This document shows, one piece after another, positions 9,334 to 17,813 of a stretch of DNA of 64,000 bases. A program made the translations under genes and the position numbers. Source of the DNA: Alcaligenes endophyticus (lineage in GTDB: Bacteria > Pseudomonadota > Gammaproteobacteria > Burkholderiales > Burkholderiaceae_B); NCBI RefSeq assembly GCF_026344035.1, contig NZ_JAPKND010000001.1:496001-560000 (forward strand), written 5' to 3'. Position 1 is the first letter of the stretch, and each line of letters opens with the position of its first letter. The notes beneath the pieces were generated by a model that worked only from the letters and a program-made list of their open reading frames with translations, was not told the DNA's origin and searched no databases.

Positions 9334-10590
9334 TTACGGCCCCGCTCTCGGACTGCGTGCAGCTCCTGGGGATCTAGGTTTGCGCTCACCTGTAGTGGCT
9401 TCACTGGCAGCAGAAGGCTCCTGCGCTTGCCCATCGTGCTCCACAAGTTCCACGGTAGATCCTTCGCGCAACCTATCTACGCCATCAACCACAATGCGCT
9501 CGCCAGCTTGCACTCCATCGATAAGCTGCGTGGTGTCGCTATTAGAAATACCTAGCGTGACAGGCTGTACACGCACCTTATTGTCATCACTCACCACGTA
9601 TACAAAAGTACCAACCGCGCCCCGTTGCACCGCATAAGAAGGAATTAACAAGCCCTGCTCAACCCCTAACAAAACGCGCACATTCACAAACTGATTAGGA
9701 AATAAAACCTCATCTTGGTTAGGAAATTCAGCTTTGATACGTAAAGAGCTCGTTGCTACGTTAATCTGGTTATCCAACGCCACAATCTGCCCCACCGCGC
9801 CTAAATCCTTACCCAACTGATCCGTTAACGTGACCGAGATCGGACTATCGCTATGGCGTAAACGCTGACTTAACAAACCCAATTGGGTTTGTGGCACGGA
9901 AAACTCTACCGCTATGGGCGACAACTGACTAATCGTGACTAAACCATCTGTGCTGGCAGCAGAAATTAAATTACCTTGATCTAGCCGTCGTAAACCCAAG
10001 CGACCACTAATAGGTGCAGTAATACGCGTGTGGTCTAGCTGTAGCTGTGTGCGGGCAACCTCTGCCTGATTCGCTTTCACCTGAGCGCTCAACTGCTGCA
10101 CGGCTGTTTCTTTGATTTCTAAAGCCTGACGAGAAATCGAATTCTGCTGAAACAATACCTTGTGTCGTTGCAGCTCCGTTTGGGCGCCTTTGAGCTGTGC
10201 CTGTGTTTGTAGCAACTGTGCCTGTGCTTGATCACGCTGCACCTGATAAGCACGGGGGTCAATTAACGCCAATACGTCACCCGCATTCACCGCTTGGCCA
10301 TCGCGGAACAACACACTAACCAGCTCACCATCAACCTGATTACGAACAGCCACTGTGTTAAGCGGTATGACCGTACCGATGGCCGTCAAGCTTTGCTCTA
10401 TATCGCCTTGTCGCACGCTCACCGTACGCACTGGCACTTTAGCATTCCAACCGATTGCTCGCGTGTCGGATGCAGTGTTATCCGTGTCTGCGGCCCACCA
10501 ATAGTAAGCACCCACCGCCAACAGCAGAAAGACCACCCACCAACGCCACTTTTTGTTGCGATTTTTTGTTATAGCGCCGGGCTCAGACAT
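9334..10590 (-). CDS. mdtA: RND efflux periplasmic adaptor, MdtA/MuxA-like
   Basis: Membrane fusion protein linking the RND pumps to the outer-membrane channel. I choose the ATG at 10590 (MSEPGAIT), which has a GGAG ribosome site about 8 nt upstream; the frame extends seven codons further but without support. After a basic segment there is one N-terminal membrane anchor (WWVVFLLLAVGAYYWW) and no lipobox. Biotinyl-lipoyl-like and alpha-hairpin regions (Gln-rich, about residues 90-190) and a beta-barrel domain follow. The C-terminus is a Pro/Arg-rich tail. First gene of the adaptor-pump-pump-channel operon. The 181-bp upstream region contains a weak minus-strand promoter candidate (TTGCAT, 17 bp, TGTTAT) near 10645-10673. 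Confidence 0.91.
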   Translation of the reverse strand: MSEPGAITKNRNKKWRWWVVFLLLAVGAYYWWAADTDNTASDTRAIGWNAKVPVRTVSVRQGDIEQSLTAIGTVIPLNTVAVRNQVDGELVSVLFRDGQAVNAGDVLALIDPRAYQVQRDQAQAQLLQTQAQLKGAQTELQRHKVLFQQNSISRQALEIKETAVQQLSAQVKANQAEVARTQLQLDHTRITAPISGRLGLRRLDQGNLISAASTDGLVTISQLSPIAVEFSVPQTQLGLLSQRLRHSDSPISVTLTDQLGKDLGAVGQIVALDNQINVATSSLRIKAEFPNQDEVLFPNQFVNVRVLLGVEQGLLIPSYAVQRGAVGTFVYVVSDDNKVRVQPVTLGISNSDTTQLIDGVQAGERIVVDGVDRLREGSTVELVEHDGQAQEPSAASEATTGERKPRSPGAARSPRAGP

Positions 10591-10771
10591 GCATACTCTC
10601 CACAAAAGCAAAATTATATTCGCGCCACTGCACGATCAACACTACGTAAACACCAGACTGGTACATAACACGCAGCTTAATACGAGCATGCAAAGTATAT
10701 AATTGCTTATCTGAACCCGTGATGAATATTTAATGCGCTTAGTCAGTCGACACAGACTACAGCAAGATTTT

Positions 10772-11527
10772 TTACCCTATATTGCAGCGTGCCAAACGAA
10801 ATGACACATCATCGGTAATCGCTTGAGGTTTAAGTTCAGTGTTCTGCTTAGCAAAGCGTACCCAGATCACATACTTATTTGCGCTCATTTCCGGAAAGAT
10901 ACGCGCTCCTTCCTGCACCCAAACCCTTAATAACTGGAACGACTTGCCTGCCAGCATTTCTTGATAGGCGCCCTGACGCGCTATCAACTCAACGGCATCG
11001 CCAGCGCGCCGCAACAGTTGCAAAATCACCCCTAACCCACGGTATAAAGGACGAAAGGGCTCTATCCAGCGTCGAATATCCTCGTCCCGCTCAGCATCGC
11101 TACGCAATTGCCATGAGTAGTAAGAGGGCATATCGACAGGCGATGTGCCGCCCGGTAATGCCACACGGCCACGTAAACTATTTAACCAGTCATTCTCGCG
11201 TAGGCCTTGTGCAATACGCCCCTGCCCGGCCAGCCCTTGGCTTGCGGCAGAAATTTCCGCTAGCATTTCATCCAGCGTATGCTTTGCTACTCCGGGGTGC
11301 TCACGCAATGCCGCCAGGGCGGTACGCTGGCGCTCTAAGTCTTGTAATACCGCGCCACGTAAATCGGTGCGATCAGAGATATCCAGCAAATCAAATAACG
11401 TTGCGACAGCGACCTGATGCGAATGCACATCCGAGTGGCGGGCAAAATGAAAAAGACGCTCAAACAGATATTCCACCCGGAGCAGTGCTCTAACACGTTC
11501 ATTACAGGGGTATTCGTACAATGTCAC
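10772..11527 (-). CDS. zapD: Cell division protein ZapD (YacF family)
   Basis: A 251-residue protein matching ZapD, a cytoplasmic FtsZ-bundling factor that stabilises the Z-ring. Characteristic features are the opening TLYEYPCNERVRALLR, the Phe/Leu-rich FERLFHFARH segment, and the central SYYSWQL and RLARC near the end. The start is GTG at 11527. It lies 56 nt downstream of coaE on the same strand, the arrangement usual for proteobacteria (coaE-zapD), so the two are probably co-transcribed. A 204-codon open frame on the opposite strand is a shadow of this gene. Confidence 0.92.
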   Translation of the reverse strand: MTLYEYPCNERVRALLRVEYLFERLFHFARHSDVHSHQVAVATLFDLLDISDRTDLRGAVLQDLERQRTALAALREHPGVAKHTLDEMLAEISAASQGLAGQGRIAQGLRENDWLNSLRGRVALPGGTSPVDMPSYYSWQLRSDAERDEDIRRWIEPFRPLYRGLGVILQLLRRAGDAVELIARQGAYQEMLAGKSFQLLRVWVQEGARIFPEMSANKYVIWVRFAKQNTELKPQAITDDVSFRLARCNIG

Positions 11528-11583
11528 GCGAAATGCAGCCTTATTAGGTACAAAAACAAAATAATTAACTTAAGAAACTACCC

Positions 11584-12192
11584 TTAAGCTAAAGAGGATT
11601 GAGCGAGCCAACGTTCGTGCATAACCTTAGTACGTCGCTCTAAGTCATCTAAAGTAGTATGTATATCGTTCAAAATCACGTCATCAGCGGCACTCAAGCG
11701 TTGCTCACGACTCGCCTGTACCGCCATAATTTGGGTCACTGTCGAGGCACTTAAGCCGCTGCGCAGTTGTACCCGCTGAATTTGTGTCTCGGGATCGCAA
11801 TCTACCACACATACTCTATCGACACGCTCTTGCCAGCGTCCTGACTCAATCAACAACGGCACGACAATGACAAGATAACACCCTTGAGCACTCTGTACTT
11901 GTGCGTTTGTGACAACTGTAATCAGAGGATGAATAATCGACTCTAATTTTTGTCGCGCAGAGGGGTCATTAAATACCGTCTCACGCATCTTATTCCTGTC
12001 CAAAGCGCCATCAGCCTGAATATAGTCGGCACCAAACGCATCAGCAATAGGCGCTATGGCACGCCCACCGGGCAAGGTGAGCTGATGAGCGATACGATCC
12101 GTATCGATAACAGCAGCCCCCCAAGCCTGCAAAAAATCGGCAACTTGGCTTTTACCTGAGCCTATTCCACCAGTTAGTCCTATCTTTAGCAT
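11584..12192 (-). CDS. coaE: Dephospho-CoA kinase
   Basis: Last step of coenzyme A synthesis: ATP-dependent 3'-phosphorylation of dephospho-CoA in the cytoplasm. The start is the ATG at 12192 (MLKIGLTGG), which puts the P-loop GGIGSGKS at residues 8-15 as usual; the 20 additional upstream codons lack family resemblance. IDTDRIAHQL, HPLI and VVPLLIE segments are typical of CoaE. At 202 residues it is full length. Probably the first gene of a coaE-zapD transcript. The divergent neighbour encodes a lipoprotein across a 206-bp spacer. Confidence 0.93.
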   Translation of the reverse strand: MLKIGLTGGIGSGKSQVADFLQAWGAAVIDTDRIAHQLTLPGGRAIAPIADAFGADYIQADGALDRNKMRETVFNDPSARQKLESIIHPLITVVTNAQVQSAQGCYLVIVVPLLIESGRWQERVDRVCVVDCDPETQIQRVQLRSGLSASTVTQIMAVQASREQRLSAADDVILNDIHTTLDDLERRTKVMHERWLAQSSLA

Positions 12193-12398
12193 ATGATTTA
12201 TGTAGCCTTGAAAACTGCACTTTAACGCAAGCTCAAGGTTTATCGCCACCACTACACTACAAATTTGTACTTATTTACGGAAAAATAGCAGTAAATTGAT
12301 CCCTAAGCCCTAGGGGGGCGTTTCAAACGCCTGTAACTATTACTTATTGGCCGCGAAATGCGTAGAATCTAAGCTCTATCTGTAGACGGAACCCGACC

Positions 12399-13049
12399 AT
12401 GTCTCTCATCCTACGAACTTTTGCTCGTACTCCAGTTTTTTTCGCACTTAGCGTGAGTGCAGTACTGCTAACGGCCTGCGCGCAGAGTCCGCTTAGTGAC
12501 ACCCAAAGCGGGCGCGGCAGCACCCAAACCGATGCCTTAAAAATAGCACAAGGACGCGATGCGCTGCGGGCGAACTCTCAGCTACAGTTTGGCCTAGATA
12601 AGCAAGACAAGCCCCTAGAGTCTGAGCAGCTCGCCAAAACAAGCACTAATACATTCATTCCCGAGCTCAAAGAGGCAAAAACGTTTTTGGGCACCTTACC
12701 TTGCGCAGGGGCTGATACCTGTGCCTTACAAAAACTCACGGTTACCTTAGCGCCCACAGGACAATGGCGTTTACGTGCTCAAACCATTGATGCGCAAGGT
12801 CAAACGATATCTGAGTCGGGCCTAAGCAGCATGGGATGCTGGGTAAGCACCGCCGTAAGCCCGCGCCGTATTATTTTGCTCAATGCCCAAGACACTGTTA
12901 TGGCAGACCTAAGCTTTAGCAACAACAATGTGCTGCTCGTAAACAGCTATAACCAGCAGCGCCCTACCTTAAGCACTAGCCTAACTCGCCAAGCGGACAT
13001 CGACCCTATTGACGAGCTAGACACTAGCGCAGCACCTGCTTGCTCTTGA
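12399..13049 (+). CDS. NlpE-N-like outer-membrane lipoprotein
   Basis: A 216-residue secreted lipoprotein: a signal sequence with lipobox LLTAC, then a Gln/Ser-rich linker. Residues about 95-150 read FLGTLPCAGADTC followed by LTVTLAPTGQWRLRAQ, which resembles the NlpE N-terminal beta-barrel (family pattern: G-LPCADC-G, then a strand with D-G-W). NlpE senses surface and copper stress through Cpx in enterics. Here the usual CxxC is stretched to C-x5-C, and a second cysteine pair lies at the C-terminus (SMGCW and PACS). The upstream spacer holds a GGCGTTT/AAACGCC inverted repeat at 12317-12331 and a TAGAAT -10-like element at 12363. Function beyond family resemblance is unknown. Confidence 0.6.
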   Translation: MSLILRTFARTPVFFALSVSAVLLTACAQSPLSDTQSGRGSTQTDALKIAQGRDALRANSQLQFGLDKQDKPLESEQLAKTSTNTFIPELKEAKTFLGTLPCAGADTCALQKLTVTLAPTGQWRLRAQTIDAQGQTISESGLSSMGCWVSTAVSPRRIILLNAQDTVMADLSFSNNNVLLVNSYNQQRPTLSTSLTRQADIDPIDELDTSAAPACS

Positions 13050-13051
13050 TG

Positions 13052-13339
13052 TTATCCAGAAGCCTGTGAGCCATCCGATAAACATAAAGCGCGTGCACTG
13101 ATACTATTCATTAGCTCGGGTTCATTCAATACGCAATGCGCCAACTCCACGGCATTGCGTACTCGCATTTTATAAAACATACGCGCCCGATGTGCTTCTA
13201 CAGTGCGTGTAGAGACGCCTAGTTCTGCTGCGATAATTTTATTAGGTTTGCCCAACGCCACGTACGCTAATACATCTTGCTCACGCGGCGTTAAACGCTG
13301 AAGTAAATCAACCACCCCTAAGGTACAGTTAGTAGCCAT
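13052..13339 (-). CDS. Orphan LuxR/FixJ-type HTH regulator (no receiver domain)
   Basis: A small protein (95 residues) consisting almost only of a GerE/LuxR helix-turn-helix: LTPREQDVLAYVALGK, then NKIIAAELGVSTRTVEAHR and a recognition helix ending KMRVRNAVEL. This is the FixJ-like subtype, but the N-terminal receiver domain is missing. I choose the ATG at 13339 because the codons after the earlier ATG at 13351 form a GAGG ribosome site (ATGAGGTGTCTG-ATG). It converges with the lipoprotein gene, 2 nt away. Two tandem ATTACTA heptamers lie upstream at 13372-13385. Its targets are unknown. Confidence 0.8.
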   Translation of the reverse strand: MATNCTLGVVDLLQRLTPREQDVLAYVALGKPNKIIAAELGVSTRTVEAHRARMFYKMRVRNAVELAHCVLNEPELMNSISARALCLSDGSQASG

Positions 13340-13449
13340 CAGACACCTCATTCAGTAGGTAAAACTCAATTATTACTAATTACTACTGAACTGACGGCTG
13401 CTAAAAGTATCAGTTTTCACCCCTACCCTGTCACGATAGGGAGGTCTAA

Positions 13450-14375
<926 letters not shown>

Positions 14376-15239
14376 TCAAACTAAAGCCCGATCATAACTG
14401 AGACGTAAATAGATCGGGGCATAAGGCTCAGCCTGTGTAATGTCTAACAACGACTCGCGCGCCAGCTCTAACATGGCCAAAAAGTGCACAACCAAGATCG
14501 CAGCACCATCGCCATGCTCGATCCTCTCCATGAACAGCTCGGTAAACTCCATAAAACGCACGCTTTGCAAGCGGCGTAAAATTTGTGTCATGTGGTCTCG
14601 AACCGACAACTGTTCGCGGGTAATTTTATGGCTGGCATGCAATTTAGCGCGCTTTATAACACTGAGCCAGGCTTGCTGTAAATCATCTGCGCTAACCTCT
14701 GGCAACAGCTCTTCCATCACAATTTCAAGATGAGCGGCTGCAACTAAATAATCCCTTCCCTGCTGTGGGAACTCATTGATCTGCTGCGCCGCCGACTTAA
14801 TTCTCTCGTACTCTAACAACCGCCGCACCAACTCAGCGCGTGGATCTTCCACCTCTTCACCGGTGTCTGACTTACGCACTGGCAACAACATGCGGGATTT
14901 AATTTCAATCAGCACCGCAGCCATCAGTAAATATTCGCCGGCTAGCTCTAGATTATGTAACCGTACTTGCTCAACATAGGCCAAATACTGAGCGGTCACT
15001 TGAGCCATGGGGATATCCAACACATTGAAATTTTGCTTGCGAATCAGATAGAGCAGCAAATCCAATGGCCCCTCAAATGCTTCCAGGATAATTTCCAGTG
15101 CCTCGGGGGGGATATATAAGTCTTGGGGTATAGTAAATAAAGGCTCACCATACAGACGTGCCAAAGCCACCTCGGCGGCGGAGGTGGCTGTGTCTTGATG
15201 CAGCTCTGGCTTAGCAGCGACCGCTGATTTATCGGTCAT
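14376..15239 (-). CDS. scpA: Segregation and condensation protein A
   Basis: Kleisin subunit of the Smc-ScpA-ScpB condensin complex that compacts and segregates the chromosome. The family core begins FEGPLDLLLYLIRKQ, followed by YLLMAAVLIEIKSRMLLP (N-terminal Smc-binding helical bundle) and a C-terminal winged-helix region. About 40 residues precede the conserved core, longer than in Bacillus but usual in betaproteobacteria. The partner scpB is not in the window. Flanked by a DUF3460 gene (15 nt upstream) and panC (27 nt downstream), probably one transcript. Confidence 0.94.
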   Translation of the reverse strand: MTDKSAVAAKPELHQDTATSAAEVALARLYGEPLFTIPQDLYIPPEALEIILEAFEGPLDLLLYLIRKQNFNVLDIPMAQVTAQYLAYVEQVRLHNLELAGEYLLMAAVLIEIKSRMLLPVRKSDTGEEVEDPRAELVRRLLEYERIKSAAQQINEFPQQGRDYLVAAAHLEIVMEELLPEVSADDLQQAWLSVIKRAKLHASHKITREQLSVRDHMTQILRRLQSVRFMEFTELFMERIEHGDGAAILVVHFLAMLELARESLLDITQAEPYAPIYLRLSYDRALV

Positions 15240-15254
15240 TAGCCTGCGAAGATA

Positions 15255-15446
15255 TTAATCGTTTTGGTAATAAACATAGGGAGCTTGAGGCACACGAGCT
15301 TGTTTAAAGCCCTCTTGCTGCTCAGCATCTAACTGCTTATCCCACAAACGATTGCGCCCATCACGCTGACTCGCGTCGGTTTCGGGGTGCTCATCTTTGT
15401 ATTGCTTAATGAACTGAGTAATTTCGGACTCGTAATTCTTTGTCAT
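15255..15446 (-). CDS. DUF3460 family small protein
   Basis: A 63-residue hydrophilic protein with YESEITQFIKQYKDEHPE and a GRNRLWDKQLD core, matching the DUF3460 family found almost only in betaproteobacteria, nearly always beside scpA and panC. No signal peptide or membrane segment is present. Its function is unknown. It appears to be the first gene of the DUF3460-scpA-panC transcript and is divergent from the MFS transporter gene. Confidence 0.85.
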   Translation of the reverse strand: MTKNYESEITQFIKQYKDEHPETDASQRDGRNRLWDKQLDAEQQEGFKQARVPQAPYVYYQND

Positions 15447-15521
15447 AATACCTATATGCCCAATTAGTTGACTACACCATTAATTAAACGTAATGCCCCT
15501 GATAGGCCGGAGCCTGACTGC

Positions 15522-16952
15522 ATGAATGACGCCGAGTTACCCGAACCGCCCCCATCCACAGAACTATCTACACGAGAAAAACGCGCTGCGCGCATGATAC
15601 CTTATATCGTCGGCTGCGCCCTATTCATGCAGATGTTAGATTCTACCGTGGTTGCCACTGCCTTACCGCAAATGGCTAGCTCACTGGGCACGAACGTCAT
15701 CAATATGAATATGATCATCACCAGCTATTTACTGGCTGTAGCGGTATTCGTACCTATTAGTGGGTGGGCGGCAGACCGTTTCGGTGCTCGTCGCATTTTT
15801 CTAGCGGCTATTTTACTCTTTACGGCCAGCTCTGTTGCCTGCGCCGCCTCACAAACATTATTACAACTGACGCTAGCACGCGTAGTACAGGGCATGGCCG
15901 GAGCCATGATGGTACCCGTAGGCCGCATTATTTTACTGCGCCGCGTACCGAAAGACCAACTTCTACAAGCCATGGCAGTGCTCACCCTACCCGCCTTAAT
16001 GGGGCCTATTATAGGGCCACCCGTAGGAGGTGTACTGGTTACCTATGCCTCATGGCACTGGATTTTTCTGATTAATTTACCTGTAGGCCTACTGGGAATA
16101 TGGCTGGTACTGCGCTACATACGCTCAGATTACCCACTGGATCCCACCCCCTTAGACTGGCGCGGCTTCCTACTTAGCGCAGTTGCCTTAGCCACCCTAG
16201 TGACCGCCTTTGAAAACATGGGGCACGGCACTTTTGACTGGCGCACCTTAGCTGCGATGGTCACTGTAGGGGTGGTGTCTGGGCTTTGGTATATCTGGCA
16301 CGCCAAACGCACCCCTTACCCCATCTTAGATTTATCGTTATTACGTACTCGAACCTTTGCCATCTCGGTGTTGGGCGGTAACTTATGTCGCTTCTCGTTG
16401 GGCGCCGCACCCTTTTTGCTCGCAATATTATTACAAGTTAATTTTGGTATGAGTGCGCTGAATGCAGGCTTGATTACCTTTACCGGTGCCATCGGAGCCT
16501 TGCTCATGAAGCTCGTTGCACCGCCAATTATTCGCCGTTTTGGATACCGGAAAGTATTGTTTTACAATGCTTTTTTCACCGGTTTATTCATTGCCCTGTG
16601 TGCGTTATTTCAAGCCCAAACTCCCATCTGGATCATGATTAGCGTGCTCACCTTAGGCGGTTTTTTCCGCTCATTACAATTTACCGCAATCAATACGCTT
16701 ACGTATGCCGATCTTGATGAAAAAGCCATGAGCCGCGCCAGTAGCTTCGCCTCGATGGCCCAACAACTAGCCATCAGTTTAGGGGTGGCCTGCGCGGCGG
16801 TAACACTACATATCAGCATGAGCCTGCGTCAGGCTCAGGAATTAAGTAGCGTAGATGTGATGTGGGGTTTTATTGTGTTAGGCGTAATTACCAGTGCCTC
16901 AGCACTGTCTTTTATGCGTTTACAAGCCAACGACGGTCAAGGGCTGCAGTAA
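15522..16952 (+). CDS. MFS drug:H+ antiporter, DHA2 (EmrB/QacA) family
   Basis: A 14-helix major facilitator of the DHA2 type. It has the TM1 signature LDSTVVATALPQM, the motif A loop GWAADRFGARRIF, and an ARVVQGMAGAMMVP motif C-like region. Likely an inner-membrane multidrug or metabolite exporter energised by protons; the substrate cannot be read. I prefer the ATG at 15522 (MNDAELPEPP, GGAG 9 nt upstream). A TTG 54 nt further upstream at 15468 would add 18 residues but has no ribosome site. No EmrA-like adaptor is adjacent. It converges on the MmyB-type regulator over a shared stem-loop. Confidence 0.85.
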   Translation: MNDAELPEPPPSTELSTREKRAARMIPYIVGCALFMQMLDSTVVATALPQMASSLGTNVINMNMIITSYLLAVAVFVPISGWAADRFGARRIFLAAILLFTASSVACAASQTLLQLTLARVVQGMAGAMMVPVGRIILLRRVPKDQLLQAMAVLTLPALMGPIIGPPVGGVLVTYASWHWIFLINLPVGLLGIWLVLRYIRSDYPLDPTPLDWRGFLLSAVALATLVTAFENMGHGTFDWRTLAAMVTVGVVSGLWYIWHAKRTPYPILDLSLLRTRTFAISVLGGNLCRFSLGAAPFLLAILLQVNFGMSALNAGLITFTGAIGALLMKLVAPPIIRRFGYRKVLFYNAFFTGLFIALCALFQAQTPIWIMISVLTLGGFFRSLQFTAINTLTYADLDEKAMSRASSFASMAQQLAISLGVACAAVTLHISMSLRQAQELSSVDVMWGFIVLGVITSASALSFMRLQANDGQGLQ

Positions 16953-16961
16953 CCCATCCTA

Positions 16962-16985
16962 ACGGGCTCATTGCGGTGAGCCCGT
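16962..16985. terminator. Convergent stem-loop between MFS gene and MmyB-type regulator
   Basis: A perfect 9-bp inverted repeat, ACGGGCTCA and TGAGCCCGT with a 6-nt loop, begins 10 nt after the MFS stop and overlaps the last codons of the convergent regulator gene. It has no T-tract on either side, so it may act as a Rho-assisted or bidirectional 3'-end structure rather than a textbook intrinsic terminator. Confidence 0.5.
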
Positions 16986-17813
16986 CGTATCCGCTAAAAG
17001 CATCACCAGTTTGCAGTCCGGCCTAATCGCCAAGCGAAACGTAAATTGCTGATAAGCGCTAATGTGACCGAGGCTATCGCGAAACTCGCGCCGCCCCCCT
17101 TCACGCTCTACTACCAGTTGCCGCCCCCACCAATACGCAAAAACGCTACTATCTTGTAGCAGCTCTTGCAACAAAGCCTGTATTTCAGGCTCATCCGCAT
17201 GAGCTCCCACGTCGGCGCGAAACTCTGCCACTACGCGGCTAGCGCGTTGTTCCCAGTCGACCACGAGTTCACGCGCCAGAGGGTCCAGAAAAATATAACG
17301 CAATAAATTGGCTCGCTCACTGCGATCGGGCCAGCCATCAAACAAACGTAACAAGGCATCATTGCGCGCTAAAACATGCCAGCTACGATCAAGGATATAC
17401 GCGGGCCCCTGAATGCTGTCCACACAAGCACTTAACCCTGGGGGCAAAGCCTGGGTGTTCGCCATGCCGTGGTAGGGATCAGCCAAATCAGCTAGCTCAA
17501 ATAAATACTGCCTTTCCGCCCTGCCTAAGCCCAGTACCTCAGCCAAACTGGCACATACTTGGGCAGAAACCGTCACCTCACGTCCCTGTTCTATCCAGGT
17601 ATACCAAGTAGTACTGATGCCACACAACAGCGCCAGCTCCTCGCGGCGCAAGCCGGGCGTGCGCCGCCGCACTCCGGCGGGCAGACCCACAGATTCCGGG
17701 CTGGTGCGCTCTCGAGCTTGCCGCAAAAAATGCCCTAACGCCTGACGACGAGAGGCAAGTGCAGCTTGCCCTCCATCAGGCATCAAATGAGCTTGTTGGC
17801 TAGCTGGACTCAT
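16968..17813 (-). CDS. XRE-family regulator with MmyB-like ligand domain
   Basis: A 281-residue transcription factor. The N-terminal helix-turn-helix (residues about 20-85) contains RRTPGLRREELALLCGIS and TWYTWIEQGR, the hallmark of the MmyB/YdhK-like XRE subfamily. The remainder is the MmyB-like PAS-type ligand domain (PAYILDRSWHVLARNDALL). Members regulate neighbouring oxidoreductase or transporter genes. Its ATG overlaps the metH stop (TAATG), so it is probably translated from the metH transcript. It also faces the MFS gene, which is the obvious candidate target, but this is inference. Confidence 0.88.
   Translation of the reverse strand: MSPASQQAHLMPDGGQAALASRRQALGHFLRQARERTSPESVGLPAGVRRRTPGLRREELALLCGISTTWYTWIEQGREVTVSAQVCASLAEVLGLGRAERQYLFELADLADPYHGMANTQALPPGLSACVDSIQGPAYILDRSWHVLARNDALLRLFDGWPDRSERANLLRYIFLDPLARELVVDWEQRASRVVAEFRADVGAHADEPEIQALLQELLQDSSVFAYWWGRQLVVEREGGRREFRDSLGHISAYQQFTFRLAIRPDCKLVMLLADTTGSPQ

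Noticed and set aside
10879-11493. Open frame of 204 codons opposite zapD
   Set aside because: Antisense shadow of a clearly conserved gene; composition is low-complexity (Arg/His/Pro-rich) with no family resemblance.
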